This document shows, in pieces, positions 16,082 to 25,630 of a DNA stretch of 64,000 bases (position 1 is its first letter; every line of letters starts with the position of its first letter). Under the pieces are notes generated by a model that did no database searches, was not told where the DNA came from, and worked only from the letters and a program-made list of their open reading frames with translations. The stretch spans positions 5,017,001-5,081,000 of the forward strand of contig NZ_CP096563.1 of assembly GCF_023221595.1 (NCBI RefSeq), in the 5' to 3' direction. The position numbers were made by a program, and so were the translations under genes. This DNA comes from Rhodococcus qingshengii JCM 15477. Its GTDB lineage: Bacteria; Actinomycetota; Actinomycetes; Mycobacteriales; Mycobacteriaceae.

Positions 16082-17206
16082 TTGTCGCAAACGACTGACC
16101 GAGAAGATTCCGTCGCGCTCCCGCGGCGGAATCGTTTCGGCGTTCTCTTCGCGGCGGTCTGGATGGTATTTCTCGGCGGGCCGCTGATCGAGGGGTGGAA
16201 TCTACGCGACGAACTGCGCGGCTGGACAGGGATTCTCGCGACGATCGCCTTCAGTGCCCTCTACCTCTACACCTTCGCCACAACGCAGCAGCGGCGTCGA
16301 ATGACGATGACTCGGCCGACGATTCGCGAAGCTGCACTGGCTCTGTCCGCCTTGACCGCGTTGGCCGCTGTGATGATCGTGAGCGTCGGTCCGACGGGTT
16401 TGGCAGCAGCACCGTACCTCGCGGTGACAGCGGTGACGCTGTTGCCGACCGTCGCCGGCGGCATTCTCGCCTTGGTGTTCGCGGCCTCCGTGGAGATAGT
16501 CAGCCTCTCGTCCCGATGGGGGAACTACTCCGGACTCTCACTCGGAGTCTGCGCGGCCGCGTTCGCGACCTGGGGAATCATGTCCCTGATCAGCCGCAAC
16601 TTCGCCATACTCCACGAACGCGAAGAGCAGGAGCAGCGGGCAATCATGGAGGAGCGAACGAGGATGGCGCGGGATCTGCACGACATCCTCGGGCACTCGC
16701 TGACCGTCATCACGATCAAAGCCGAACTGGCCAATCGCCTACTCGATGTCGATATCGAACGTGCACGCAGCGAACTCGACGACCTCGAAAGGCTCTCTCG
16801 AGACGCGCTGGCGGACGTGCGCTCGGCCGTCGAAGGATTTCGTGGGATTTCTCTTCCCGTCGAGATAGCCCGAGCGCGAGAGGCATTGCGTGCGGCTGGT
16901 ATCGAAGACGAGGTGCCGAGCAGTACCGACATGGTTCCCACGCGTCTTCGGGAACTCTTTGCATGGACGATCCGTGAGGGCGTCACCAACGTCGTTCGAC
17001 ACAGCGGTGCGACCCACTGCCGGATCACGGTCGACGAAAATAGTGCGTCGGTCGTCGACGACGGACGAGGGGCCGAGTCGACGTCTTCCGGAAACGGTCT
17101 GATCGGATTGCGCGAGCGCGCCGGAGCGTCGGGCGCACGAGTGATCATCACTCATCCCCAGCCGCAGGGGTTTGCACTTCAAGTAGTCGAACAGGAGACA
17201 GAGTGA
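16082..17206 (+). CDS. Sensor histidine kinase, DesK/NarL class
   Basis: 374 residues with a TTG start directly after the permease stop. About five membrane helices occupy residues 15-175, with no large outside domain, so the signal is likely sensed within or at the membrane, as in DesK/LiaS types. The HisKA_3 dimerisation box RMARDLHDILGHSLTVITIKAELANRLL holds the phospho-accepting His. The ATPase domain shows the N-box (TIREGVTNVVRHS), DDGRG and GNGLIGLRERA. GTGA overlap with the response regulator. Likely role: sensing stress relieved by the adjacent exporter. Confidence 0.93.
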   Translation: MSQTTDREDSVALPRRNRFGVLFAAVWMVFLGGPLIEGWNLRDELRGWTGILATIAFSALYLYTFATTQQRRRMTMTRPTIREAALALSALTALAAVMIVSVGPTGLAAAPYLAVTAVTLLPTVAGGILALVFAASVEIVSLSSRWGNYSGLSLGVCAAAFATWGIMSLISRNFAILHEREEQEQRAIMEERTRMARDLHDILGHSLTVITIKAELANRLLDVDIERARSELDDLERLSRDALADVRSAVEGFRGISLPVEIARAREALRAAGIEDEVPSSTDMVPTRLRELFAWTIREGVTNVVRHSGATHCRITVDENSASVVDDGRGAESTSSGNGLIGLRERAGASGARVIITHPQPQGFALQVVEQETE

Positions 17207-17832
17207 ACAGCCAGGGCGATCGAGCAACCATACGGCTGCTCTTGGCGGACGATCAGGCGCTCGTGCGAGGAGCTTTGGCCGCGCTGCTCGATCTGGAATC
17301 CGACCTGTCCGTGGTAGCCGAGGTCGGTCGCGGCGACGAGGTGGTGTCCGCCGTTCTCGAACACCGCCCGGACGTCGCGCTTCTGGACGTCGAGATGCCC
17401 GGCATGGACGGAATCGCCGCGACGGCGGCCCTTCGCGAGGCAGCACCCGACACCCGGGTTCTGATCGTCACCACGTTCGGCCGTCCCGGATTTCTTCGTA
17501 AAGCCCTGCACGCCGGGGCCGGCGGGTTCGTCGTCAAGGACACCCCCGCCAGGCAGCTTGCCGACGCGGTCAGGCGTGTCCACGCCGGACTGCGCGTCGT
17601 CGATCCCACCCTTGCGGCCGACAGCCTCGTCAGCGGCGAGTCGCCCCTGACGGAGCGTGAGACCCAAGTACTGCGCGCCGCTCACGACGGCGCACCCGTG
17701 GCAGCCATCGCAGGGGCGCTCTTCCTGTCTGCCGGGACAGTTCGAAATCATCTGTCATCCGCGATGGGTAAGACGGGTGCGTCGACGCGCGCGGAAGCCG
17801 TCAGAATCGCCGAGTCGAACGGCTGGCTCTGA
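17203..17832 (+). CDS. Response regulator, NarL/LuxR family
   Basis: 209 residues. Receiver domain with the acidic pair in LLLADDQ, the phospho-acceptor Asp in VALLDVEMPGMDG and the conserved Lys in GFVVKD. The C-terminal LuxR helix-turn-helix reads LTERETQVLRAAHDGAPVAAIAGALFLSAGTVRNHLSSAMGKTGASTRAEAVRIA. GTG start overlapping the kinase stop. It is the last gene of the ATPase-permease-kinase-regulator unit and probably activates the exporter promoter. Confidence 0.94.
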   Translation: MNSQGDRATIRLLLADDQALVRGALAALLDLESDLSVVAEVGRGDEVVSAVLEHRPDVALLDVEMPGMDGIAATAALREAAPDTRVLIVTTFGRPGFLRKALHAGAGGFVVKDTPARQLADAVRRVHAGLRVVDPTLAADSLVSGESPLTERETQVLRAAHDGAPVAAIAGALFLSAGTVRNHLSSAMGKTGASTRAEAVRIAESNGWL

Positions 17833-18051
17833 TCCGCGCGTCTGGAATAGCCTTCCCCGGCAAATAGTTCGCCGTTCGATTCGTGATGGCGATTTGTCCA
17901 GATCACTCAAAGTAGGGACCTTCTACCCTAGGGATTTTCCCTGCAAACGACCGCTTCGCGAGAATCCGAAACAGCTAATCGTTCGATACCTGGCTATGAT
18001 GCAGTTAATTGAATCGACGGAGCCTGTGCGTAGCGGGGGAAGGGACGTCTC

Positions 18052-18489
18052 ATGTCGAACCAGTTCAACGATCGCTTGAACTCGCTGTTCGAGACTGCCG
18101 ACTTTCACGTCACCAACGCGATGGTCGTTCGCGGCATGACCGAGTTCGGCTGCCGTATCTCCACGCCGTACCTGTCGCAACTGCGCACCGGCGTCCGAAC
18201 CAATCCGTCACCCGAAGTGGTTGCCGCCCTCGCCCACTTCTTCAACGTCCATCCGGACTACTTCTACGCCCCGTCCGATCACACTCCGCCCGCGATCTCA
18301 GGTGGCGAGGCAGACCTCTCCCTCCTCGAACAGCTGCACAACGTGCGCCTGCGGAACCTCACCTCCCGTGTCGTCGACCTCTCACCGTCTTCACAGGATC
18401 TGCTTGTCGAAATGGCGGAGAATCTACGTTCCTCCGAAAATCTTCCGCGTGTACCACCGGACTCGAATTCCTACATGTCACGCGCATAG
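18052..18489 (+). CDS. EspR-like XRE-family DNA-binding protein
   Basis: 145 residues. The N-terminal helix-turn-helix (FNDRLNSLFETAD ... ISTPYLSQLRTGVRTNPSPEVVAALAHFFNVHPDYFY) matches mycobacterial EspR closely in layout, including the YLSQLR-G-RTNPS recognition region. The C-terminal helical half (ADLSLLEQLHNVRLRNLTSRVVDLSPSSQDLLVEMAENLR) corresponds to the EspR dimerisation part. EspR is a nucleoid-associated regulator of ESX-1 and cell-wall genes in Mycobacterium; the role here is inferred only. It has about 220 bp of non-coding sequence on its left in which I see no clear operator. Confidence 0.85.
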   Translation: MSNQFNDRLNSLFETADFHVTNAMVVRGMTEFGCRISTPYLSQLRTGVRTNPSPEVVAALAHFFNVHPDYFYAPSDHTPPAISGGEADLSLLEQLHNVRLRNLTSRVVDLSPSSQDLLVEMAENLRSSENLPRVPPDSNSYMSRA

Positions 18490-18594
18490 CGCCCTTCGCC
18501 GACTCTCCTTGACTGCTCAGGGAGGGTTGGCCTTATGCTGGTCGATGCAGCTGGTTCGCCCGGCACGGTCATGAGGAGCCCCGAAGACCGGTCC

Positions 18595-18782
18595 CGGCGT
18601 CGAAGCTCCGTCAGCGCAAGCTGTCGGGGTGAGAGGGAACCCGGTGAAAATCCGGGACTGTCCCGCAGCGGTAAGCAGGAACGACCGCCGTTCATGTGCA
18701 CTGGGCATCCGCCTGGGAAGCGACGGCCAGTAGGTTCGATCCAACTCGATCGAGTGCCCGCGAGTCCGAAGACCTGCCGACT
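18595..18782 (+). promoter_or_regulatory. Cobalamin (B12) riboswitch ahead of metE
   Basis: The conserved core is plain: GGGAACCCGGTGAAAATCC and then GGGACTGTCCCGCAGCGGTA at about 18634-18672, and the 3' B12-box CGAGTCCGAAGACCTGCC at 18761-18778. Downstream, two GC-rich hairpins, GTCGGGCAC/GTGCCCGAC (18785-18805) and GCGGGCAG/CTGCCCGC (18861-18878), precede the metE start and are candidate expression-platform elements. Ligand binding is expected to switch off the B12-independent methionine synthase. Confidence 0.95.
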
Positions 18783-18954
18783 GTGTCGGGCACGCCGTGC
18801 CCGACGGTCCACCGCCTCGTGGAATGGGCGTGTAGATCTCCATCGGACCTCGCGTGCGGTGCGGGCAGTGCTGCCCGCTGAAACTCGGGGTCTCGTGAGG
18901 TATACCCGTCTGCCGGCAGTGGCCATCAGTGCATTGGCAATCTGGAGAAACTCC

Positions 18955-21219
18955 GTGACAACAACATTCACTTCGACCGTGCTGGGCTCACCGCGCATCG
19001 GTCCTCATCGAGAACTCAAGCGGGCAACCGAAAGCTACTGGGCAGGGCGCATCGACGCCGACGCCCTGCAGGCTGTCGCCCGTGACCTCCGTCGGCAGGG
19101 CTTGGCCGACCTCCGTGACCTGGGCCTCGACTCCGTCCCGGTCAATACCTTCTCCTTCTACGACCAGATGCTCGACACCGCAGTTCTTCTCGGCGCGCTG
19201 CCCGACCGCGTCGCGTCGGTCGCCGATCCGTTGGACCGCTACTTTGCCGCTGCCCGTGGGACGGACACCATCGCGCCGCTCGAAATGACGAAGTGGTTCG
19301 ACACCAACTACCACTACCTGGTGCCGGAGATCTCGCCGTCCACCACGTTCGCACTCGACCCGTCCAAGGTCTTGTCCGAACTGGCAGAAGCACTTTCCGA
19401 CGGCATTGCAGCCCGCCCGGTCGTCATCGGACCGGTCACCTTCCTGCTGCTCTCGAAGGCTGTCGGCACTGACGAGCCGCTGCTCTCGCGACTCGAAGAA
19501 CTACTCCCCCTCTACGCGGATCTACTCGGCCGGCTCGCGAAGGCCGGTGCGAGCTGGGTTCAGCTCGACGAACCGGCCCTCGTGGGCGATCGCACCGACG
19601 AGGAAATCGAAGCGGCACGCGCTGCGTACGAACAGCTTTCAGCGCTGTCCGAGCGGCCGTCGATCCTGTTGGCGTCGTACTTCGGTTCGCTGCGTGAGGC
19701 GCTGCCCGCGCTTGCGTCCACCGACGTCGAAGGATTTGCCGTCGACCTGGTGGCCGGTCAGGATTCGATCGGCTCCGTCCCCGAACTCGCCCGCAAACTG
19801 GTCGTCGCCGGTGTGGTCGACGGACGAAACATCTGGCGGTCGGATCTGGATTCGGCACTGAGCACGTTGGGTGCTCTGTTGGGCAGCGTGGATACTCTTG
19901 CCGTCTCCACATCGTGCTCCCTGCTGCATGTTCCGTACACTCTCGACGCAGAGGCCGATGTCGACAAGGCCCTGCGCTCGTGGCTCGCGTTCGGCACCGA
20001 GAAGGTCAAGGAAGTAGTAACTCTCGCAACCGCTCTCACACAGGGCCGAGAGTCGGTGGAGGACGAGTTCGCTCTGGCACGAGCGGCCGCGTCGACCCGC
20101 AAGGACGATCGCAGACTCAATGATGCGAGTGTTCGGGGACGCCTGGCCGCCGTGCTGAACTCGGCGACCGGTCGCGCGCCCGCCGCCGAACGTCGCGCTG
20201 CCCAGGACGAACTGCTTTCTCTGCCGCCGCTGCCCACGACGACTATCGGTTCGTACCCGCAAACCTCGAAGATCCGCATCGCTCGCGCAGCACTGCGCAC
20301 GGGCGAGATCGACGAAGCCGAGTACGTCAACCGTATGCGCGCCGAAGTTGCCGAAGTTGTTGCGCTCCAGGAAAAGCTGGACCTGGACGTTCTTGTTCAC
20401 GGTGAGCCGGAACGCAACGACATGGTCCAGTACTTCGCGGAGCAGTTGGACGGATTCTTCGCCACCGCCAACGGTTGGGTCCAGTCGTACGGCACCCGCT
20501 GCGTGCGTCCGCCGATTCTGTACGGCGACGTCTCCCGCCCGAAACAGATGACCGTCGACTGGATCACGTACGCGCAGTCCCTGACCGACAAGCCGGTCAA
20601 GGGCATGCTCACCGGACCCGTCACCATTCTGGCCTGGTCGTTCGTCCGCGACGACCAACCCCTCGCCGACTCGGCAAATCAAGTCGCACTGGCCATTCGA
20701 GACGAGACCGTCGACCTGCAGGCCGCCGGAATCGGAATCATCCAGGTCGACGAACCGGCTCTACGAGAACTACTCCCACTGCGTGCCGAGGATCAGCGCG
20801 CCTACCTGGACTGGTCGGTCGGCGCCTTCCGGTTGGCTACCTCGGGCGTCGCGGATTCCACCGCGATCCACACGCACCTGTGCTACTCCGAGTTCGGAGC
20901 GGTGATCGGCGCCATCGCCGGCCTCGACGCGGACGTCACGTCCATCGAGGCGGCGCGCTCACACATGGAGGTCCTCGACGATCTCAGTTCGGTCGGGTTC
21001 GACCTCGGCGTCGGCCCGGGTGTCTACGACATCCACTCGCCGCGGGTGCCGAGCGTCGACGAGATTGCCGAATCCCTGCGTGAGGCACTCAAAGCTGTTC
21101 CTGTCGAGCGGTTGTGGGTCAACCCGGACTGCGGTTTGAAGACCCGCGGTTCCGTCGAGGTCGAGGCGTCACTGCGTAACCTCGTCGAAGCCGCGAAGTT
21201 GGTACGAGCGGAGCTATAG
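18955..21219 (+). CDS. metE: Cobalamin-independent methionine synthase
   Basis: Transfers the methyl group from 5-methyltetrahydropteroyltriglutamate to homocysteine. The GTG at 18955 with GGAG upstream gives 754 residues, the normal MetE length; the frame is open further upstream, but that part is the riboswitch and is not protein. N-terminal half begins [24 protein letters not shown]; the catalytic C-terminal half carries [49 protein letters not shown] with zinc ligands (His, Cys), and [11 protein letters not shown] with the third Cys ligand. Controlled by the B12 riboswitch, implying a MetH elsewhere in the genome. Confidence 0.97.
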   Translation: MTTTFTSTVLGSPRIGPHRELKRATESYWAGRIDADALQAVARDLRRQGLADLRDLGLDSVPVNTFSFYDQMLDTAVLLGALPDRVASVADPLDRYFAAARGTDTIAPLEMTKWFDTNYHYLVPEISPSTTFALDPSKVLSELAEALSDGIAARPVVIGPVTFLLLSKAVGTDEPLLSRLEELLPLYADLLGRLAKAGASWVQLDEPALVGDRTDEEIEAARAAYEQLSALSERPSILLASYFGSLREALPALASTDVEGFAVDLVAGQDSIGSVPELARKLVVAGVVDGRNIWRSDLDSALSTLGALLGSVDTLAVSTSCSLLHVPYTLDAEADVDKALRSWLAFGTEKVKEVVTLATALTQGRESVEDEFALARAAASTRKDDRRLNDASVRGRLAAVLNSATGRAPAAERRAAQDELLSLPPLPTTTIGSYPQTSKIRIARAALRTGEIDEAEYVNRMRAEVAEVVALQEKLDLDVLVHGEPERNDMVQYFAEQLDGFFATANGWVQSYGTRCVRPPILYGDVSRPKQMTVDWITYAQSLTDKPVKGMLTGPVTILAWSFVRDDQPLADSANQVALAIRDETVDLQAAGIGIIQVDEPALRELLPLRAEDQRAYLDWSVGAFRLATSGVADSTAIHTHLCYSEFGAVIGAIAGLDADVTSIEAARSHMEVLDDLSSVGFDLGVGPGVYDIHSPRVPSVDEIAESLREALKAVPVERLWVNPDCGLKTRGSVEVEASLRNLVEAAKLVRAEL

Positions 21220-21232
21220 GGGCAAAGCCCCG

Positions 21233-21272
21233 GTGCGCCTTTTTGGTAGTGGGCACTACCAAAAAGGCGCAC
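21233..21272. terminator. Bidirectional hairpin terminator, repeat-family copy 2
   Basis: Perfect inverted repeat with 18-base arms (GTGCGCCTTTTTGGTAGT and its complement) around a GGGC loop, in the 58-bp gap between the convergent metE and binding-protein genes. Arms are the same as those of the hairpin at 1886-1925 apart from one base. Confidence 0.85.
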
Positions 21273-21277
21273 GGGGG

Positions 21278-22876
21278 TCAGCTCAACCACGTGTTGCCGA
21301 AGAGCAGAATCCCGTCCGCACTCGGGGTCACTCCGTGGACGTTCTCGCGCCACGGGATGAAGACCTTGCCGGAGTTGACCACGGCCATCGGCGCCGTCTC
21401 GTTGACCACGGTCTGAATATCGTCGATGACGGCTCGCCGCTCATCCTCGCCCGACGCTGTTTGCAGCTTGCCGAGCAACTCGTCCATCCGAGCGTTCTTG
21501 TAACCGAGGATGTTCGACGGCGATTCGCTGAACAGGTTGCCGTACATACGCACGAACGGTGACTCTTCCAGCACGTTGAACGCGAAGTAGGACACGTCGT
21601 AGTCGTGCTTTGCGTACAGCATGGAAATCAGATCGTTGATGCTGGTTGCGTAGGTGATGTCGACCGTGAAACCCACTGCCTGCAAGAGCGACTGAAACGT
21701 CAGTGCGCTGCGCTGCGTCGCCGGATCGTTCATCCCGACGTACGTCAGTTTTCCGTCGTAACCGTCCGCCTTCGCCTCGGCGAGATACTTCTTGGCCGCC
21801 TCGGGGTCGAAGCCGTTCCCGGCCACCGATCCGTGCCACTGCGACCACGACGCGAACATGTCGGTGCCGGGTTCGCCGAAGCCGCCCTGAACTCGCTCGT
21901 TGAACGTATTCGGGTCCACCGCAGCGACAATCGCCTTACGCACGCGCTCGTCCTTCGCTGCCCGATCGTCGCGCTGATTGATTGCCAGAACTCCGGCCAT
22001 GCTGGCCGAGTACACAAATCCGGGATCACCGGCTTCGAAAGCCTCGTGAATGAAGTCGGGAGACTTCAGATAGGCAACCTGGATTCCGTCGGTGTGCAAT
22101 CCTTCCAGTTTGCTCTTCTCGTTGACGATTGCCGGAAAGCGCAACTTCTCGAGGTACGGCGCCCCGTCCCAGTACGTCGGACGGGCAGCGAGCACCAATT
22201 CGTCCTGGGAGGCGAACTTCTCGACGGTGAACGGGCCTGCCCCGATCGGGGTGAACGTGCCGGTAGCCATCGACGAGGGCGCGACGATCATGCCGGGACC
22301 GGTGGTGAACATGATCGGGAACTCGTCCCACGGCTGCGCCAATGTAAAGACGACCGTACTCGGATCCGGTGAATTCGTCTCGCGCACAGCGGTCTTCCAC
22401 ACCAGCGCGTGAGTTCCCTTCTTCTGCAGATAGTGATCGATGCTCCACAGGACTGCCGCACTGTCCATCGGAGTGCCGTCGCTGAAGGTGACGCCGTCGC
22501 GCAATTTCAGTGTCCACACCGTGTTGTCGCCGTTGGCCGACAACGACTGAGCCAAGTGGGGAACATACTCGCCCGCCGACGTATCGAAGCGCATGAGAAG
22601 GTCGTAGATGGCTGCCATTTCGCTACCACCGGTAGCGCCGCCGTCCTGACGGTCAGCCGGATCGAGACTGCTGATCCCGTTGTAGGTGGCAAACGACACG
22701 GTGCCACCCGATCGCGGCTCTCCCCCGTTGTTCTGGTCACCGACAACTCCGACCGTCACGTCCGATGCATCCGTGGTCGTACCTTGGCTGCTACCGGCGC
22801 ACCCCGTCACCACCAGCGTCGCCGACGCCAGGACAACCATCCAGATTCGAGCGCCGACTCGGTACGAGCGCTTCAT
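21278..22876 (-). CDS. ABC transporter substrate-binding lipoprotein, family 5 (oligopeptide/nickel type)
   Basis: 532 residues. Lipoprotein signal MKRSYRVGARIWMVVLASATLVVTGC with the lipobox TGC. The mature protein is a solute-binding family 5 (SBP_bac_5) member: the NGISSLDPADRQ region, YVPHLAQSLSANGDNTVWTLKLRDGVTFSDGTPMDSAAVLWSIDHYLQ and YWDGAPYLEKLRFPAI are typical. Ligands of the family include peptides, nickel and opines. The permease and ATPase genes are not in the window, so it acts alone here. A TetR gene lies upstream on the same strand with 174 bp between. Confidence 0.92.
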   Translation of the reverse strand: MKRSYRVGARIWMVVLASATLVVTGCAGSSQGTTTDASDVTVGVVGDQNNGGEPRSGGTVSFATYNGISSLDPADRQDGGATGGSEMAAIYDLLMRFDTSAGEYVPHLAQSLSANGDNTVWTLKLRDGVTFSDGTPMDSAAVLWSIDHYLQKKGTHALVWKTAVRETNSPDPSTVVFTLAQPWDEFPIMFTTGPGMIVAPSSMATGTFTPIGAGPFTVEKFASQDELVLAARPTYWDGAPYLEKLRFPAIVNEKSKLEGLHTDGIQVAYLKSPDFIHEAFEAGDPGFVYSASMAGVLAINQRDDRAAKDERVRKAIVAAVDPNTFNERVQGGFGEPGTDMFASWSQWHGSVAGNGFDPEAAKKYLAEAKADGYDGKLTYVGMNDPATQRSALTFQSLLQAVGFTVDITYATSINDLISMLYAKHDYDVSYFAFNVLEESPFVRMYGNLFSESPSNILGYKNARMDELLGKLQTASGEDERRAVIDDIQTVVNETAPMAVVNSGKVFIPWRENVHGVTPSADGILLFGNTWLS

Positions 22877-23050
22877 TGCGACTCACTTTCACAGTTCACG
22901 GATACGTCGATCCCTGGATCGGACACCCCGACATATTTGTAAGTGAATTCTAGGTAAGGTCTCGTCCTGCGTCTTCGTTTTCACAAAGCCGAAGCGATAA
23001 TTCGCGTTCATGACAGCAGAAACAAGAACTGAATTCTAGGTTGCAACCGT

Positions 23051-23665
23051 TCAGCGAATTACCAGTCCGATGACGTCTTCGACGTTCCGCTGGGCCTCTG
23101 CGAATCCGATCCGGCCACTGGTCCACAGCGCAAGGGCCGTCAGCATCGTGCCGCCTATTGCCACGGCCGCAACCCTCGCCGTCTCGGCCGGGACGCCGTC
23201 CATCAACTCGAACAGCATTCTCCGATGTGCCGCTGCGCGCAGATCCAACGACTCGATCACGAACTGATCCGAGGACGAATGGAGTTCGATCTCCAACCGA
23301 GCGAAGTGGGGCCTACGCTCGAATGCCTTCATCTCGCGGCGATGAAGTGCCAGAACCCGCTCGTACGCGTTGTTCTCGCCACCGTCTGCCCGCAACTTCT
23401 CAGGACGACGGACCGATTCGAGACCGCTCCACGCCGTCATCGCCGCAGCCAGAAGTTGCTGTTTGGTCGGAAAGTAGCGATACAGCGTTCCGAGTGCGAC
23501 GCCTGAACGCTCCGAGACGTCTTTCATCTGGATTCGATCCGACGGCATCTCGGCCAGCATCTCGACCACCGCCGTGGTCAGTCGTCCTCTCCGCTCGAGT
23601 TGCCCCACCGACATGAGGTCGACGTCCAAGGGAAACTCGTCGCTGCGCGCAGTCACGCGCGTCAC
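23051..23665 (-). CDS. TetR/AcrR-family transcriptional regulator
   Basis: 204 residues. The N-terminal TetR helix-turn-helix is clear: RRGRLTTAVVEMLAEMPSDRIQMKDVSERSGVALGTLYRYFPTKQQLLAAAMTAW. The C-terminal ligand/dimer half is poorly conserved, as is normal. It is followed on the same strand by the family 5 binding protein gene and is divergent from the MarR gene at 23770. Which of these it controls cannot be told; ligand unknown. Confidence 0.9.
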   Translation of the reverse strand: MTRVTARSDEFPLDVDLMSVGQLERRGRLTTAVVEMLAEMPSDRIQMKDVSERSGVALGTLYRYFPTKQQLLAAAMTAWSGLESVRRPEKLRADGGENNAYERVLALHRREMKAFERRPHFARLEIELHSSSDQFVIESLDLRAAAHRRMLFELMDGVPAETARVAAVAIGGTMLTALALWTSGRIGFAEAQRNVEDVIGLVIR

Positions 23666-23769
23666 GATAGTTCAGAATCCTGACCGCAGTGCCGGGTTGC
23701 GAAGTTTCATCGTAACCCCGAGATCTAATACACGAATTAATCAACTGCAGATCGCGCTAGGGTTAGTCC

Positions 23770-24321
23770 ATGACTGACCGGACAACCGATGACCAGCCAA
23801 CCGTCGGCGCGCTGAACTTCTGGTCGTTCATCGAACTGGCCAACAAGCGACTGGCCACCGAACACGGCTTTCGCGACCAGCTGGCCACCGAGGTACTACT
23901 GACACTCAATCGGGCTTCCAACGTGGTCACCTACGATCTCGAGTCGTCGATCCACCGCCCTCGCGGCTGGTCATGGTCCTCCTTCAGGCTGTTGTTCGTC
24001 ACCTGGCTGGCCGGTCCGATCGAGCCGAAGGCTGCCGCCGAGCTCACCGGCATGAGTAGGGCAGCGGTCTCCAATCTGTCCAAGTCGCTGCTGGCAGACG
24101 GATTGATCGATCGTCGGCCCACCGAGAACGACGGCCGTTCCGTCCAGCTGTACCTGACCGACAAGGGCCGAGAAGCCATGGTCGAAGCCTTTCGCGAGCA
24201 GAACGAACGCGAACACGCCTGGGTAAGCGTCCTGAGCGAGGCCGAACAGCGAATTCTTGTCATGCTCCTGGACAAACTGATCACCAACCGCAGCCAGTTC
24301 GACGTACGCGGACGTAACTGA
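23770..24321 (+). CDS. MarR-family regulator, probable controller of the homogentisate operon
   Basis: 183 residues. Winged-helix core: GPIEPKAAAELTGMSRAAVSNLSKSLLADGLIDRRPTENDGRSVQLYLTDKGREAMVEAF, with the wing at DGRSVQ. It stands 109 bp upstream of hmgA in the same direction, and the spacer contains a MarR-like palindrome. MarR/IclR regulators of homogentisate genes are common; here the role is inferred from position. A CAACCC/GGGTTG hairpin just after its stop (24331-24349) may separate its transcript from hmgA. Confidence 0.88.
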   Translation: MTDRTTDDQPTVGALNFWSFIELANKRLATEHGFRDQLATEVLLTLNRASNVVTYDLESSIHRPRGWSWSSFRLLFVTWLAGPIEPKAAAELTGMSRAAVSNLSKSLLADGLIDRRPTENDGRSVQLYLTDKGREAMVEAFREQNEREHAWVSVLSEAEQRILVMLLDKLITNRSQFDVRGRN

Positions 24322-24366
24322 CATAGACCCCAACCCCCTTGGAGGGTTGCGCTCATCACATCATTT

Positions 24367-24384
24367 TAGTTAATCTGTTTACTA
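24367..24384 (+). promoter_or_regulatory. Palindrome TAGTTAA-TCTG-TTTACTA, candidate MarR operator before hmgA
   Basis: Imperfect inverted repeat (one mismatch in 7-bp arms, 4-bp spacer) in an AT-rich patch about 47-64 bp before the hmgA start. Size and position suit a MarR-dimer operator. I did not find a matching copy ahead of the marR gene itself. Confidence 0.45.
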
Positions 24385-24430
24385 TCTGGTGGAGGTGAGC
24401 CAGGCAGAACAGCACAGAAGGAGCCCCGTC

Positions 24431-25630
24431 ATGGCGTTCTATCGACAACTCGGCAACATCCCACCGAAGCGTCACACCCAACACCGTGACGAGTCCGGCA
24501 ACCTCTACTTCGAAGAACTGATGGGAGAGGAAGGTTTCTCCTCGGATTCTTCGTTGCTGTACCACCGCGAGATCCCGTCGGCCATCGTCGACGCAACGGT
24601 CTGGGAACTGCGCGATCAGAGCACAACCCCCAACCATCCCCTCAAACCGCGCCATCTGAAACTCCACACGCTGTTTCCCGAAAGCACCTGGAACGAGACC
24701 GACGTGGTAACCGGCCGTCGTCTCATCCTCGGAAATGCCGACGTGCGATTGTCCTACGTCGTTGCGGCAGCGCCATCTCCCCTGTATCGCAACGCAATCG
24801 GCGACGAGATGGTCTACATCGAATCTGGCGAGGCGACCGTCGAGACCGTCTTCGGTGCACTCGAGGCCAGTGAAGGTGACTACGTCCTGATCCCGATGTC
24901 CACAACGCATCGATGGATCCCCAAGGGTGACAAGCCACTTCGTGCCTACGCCATCGAGGCGAACAGTCACATCGTCCCGCCCAAGCGCTATCTTTCCCGC
25001 TTCGGCCAGCTGCTCGAGAACGCACCGTTCTGTGAACGAGACCTGCACGGACCGATCGCGCCCATGATCGCCGAAGGAACCGACGTCGAGGTACTGGTCA
25101 AGCACCGAACGTCGGCGGGCATCGTCGGCACCCGAATGGTTTATCCCACGCACCCTTTCGATGTCGTCGGCTGGGACGGCTGCCTGTACCCGTACACCTT
25201 CAACATCTCCGACTACGAGCCGATCACGGGCCGTGTTCACCAACCGCCGCCGGCGCACCAGGCGTTCGAGGGGAACAACTTCGTGATCTGCAACTTCGTT
25301 CCGCGCAAGGTCGACTACCACCCCCTGTCGATCCCGGTGCCGTACTACCACTCGAACGTCGACTCGGACGAGATCATGTTCTACTGCGGCGGTGACTACG
25401 AGGCACGCAAGGGTTCCGGCATCGGACAGGGTTCGATATCGATTCATCCCGGCGGCCACGCCCACGGCCCACAACCCGGCGCCTACGAGCGGAGCATCGG
25501 CGCCGAGTTCTTCGACGAGCTGGCCGTGATGGTCGATACGTTCCGGCCCCTCGAATTGGGTGAGGGAGCCCTTGCCTGCGAGGACGAAGCGTACGCCTGG
25601 AGTTGGGCAGGGCGGGGGCCTAGGCAATGA
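24431..25630 (+). CDS. hmgA: Homogentisate 1,2-dioxygenase
   Basis: Opens the ring of homogentisate to maleylacetoacetate in tyrosine/phenylalanine breakdown. ATG 24431 has AAGGAG nine bases upstream and gives 399 residues, the shorter form seen in actinobacteria. The cupin parts carry the non-haem iron ligands: the YRNAIGDEMVYIESGEATVETVFG N-terminal cupin segment, and in the C-terminal cupin the CNFVPRK ... PYYHSNVDSDEIMFY segment (His and Glu ligands) and SIHPGGHAHGPQPGA (His ligand). ATGA overlap with the next gene. Confidence 0.93.
   Translation: MAFYRQLGNIPPKRHTQHRDESGNLYFEELMGEEGFSSDSSLLYHREIPSAIVDATVWELRDQSTTPNHPLKPRHLKLHTLFPESTWNETDVVTGRRLILGNADVRLSYVVAAAPSPLYRNAIGDEMVYIESGEATVETVFGALEASEGDYVLIPMSTTHRWIPKGDKPLRAYAIEANSHIVPPKRYLSRFGQLLENAPFCERDLHGPIAPMIAEGTDVEVLVKHRTSAGIVGTRMVYPTHPFDVVGWDGCLYPYTFNISDYEPITGRVHQPPPAHQAFEGNNFVICNFVPRKVDYHPLSIPVPYYHSNVDSDEIMFYCGGDYEARKGSGIGQGSISIHPGGHAHGPQPGAYERSIGAEFFDELAVMVDTFRPLELGEGALACEDEAYAWSWAGRGPRQ

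Noticed and set aside
18731..18743. GGTTCGATCC, similar to a tRNA T-loop
   Set aside because: It lies within the cobalamin aptamer and no acceptor or anticodon stem can be drawn around it.
18535..18954. In-frame extension of metE by about 140 residues
   Set aside because: It runs through the cobalamin riboswitch; the GTG at 18955 with GGAG gives the normal MetE N-terminus.
24356..25627. 423-codon minus-strand frame opposite hmgA
   Set aside because: Shadow frame; hmgA shows clear cupin motifs and a good ribosome site.
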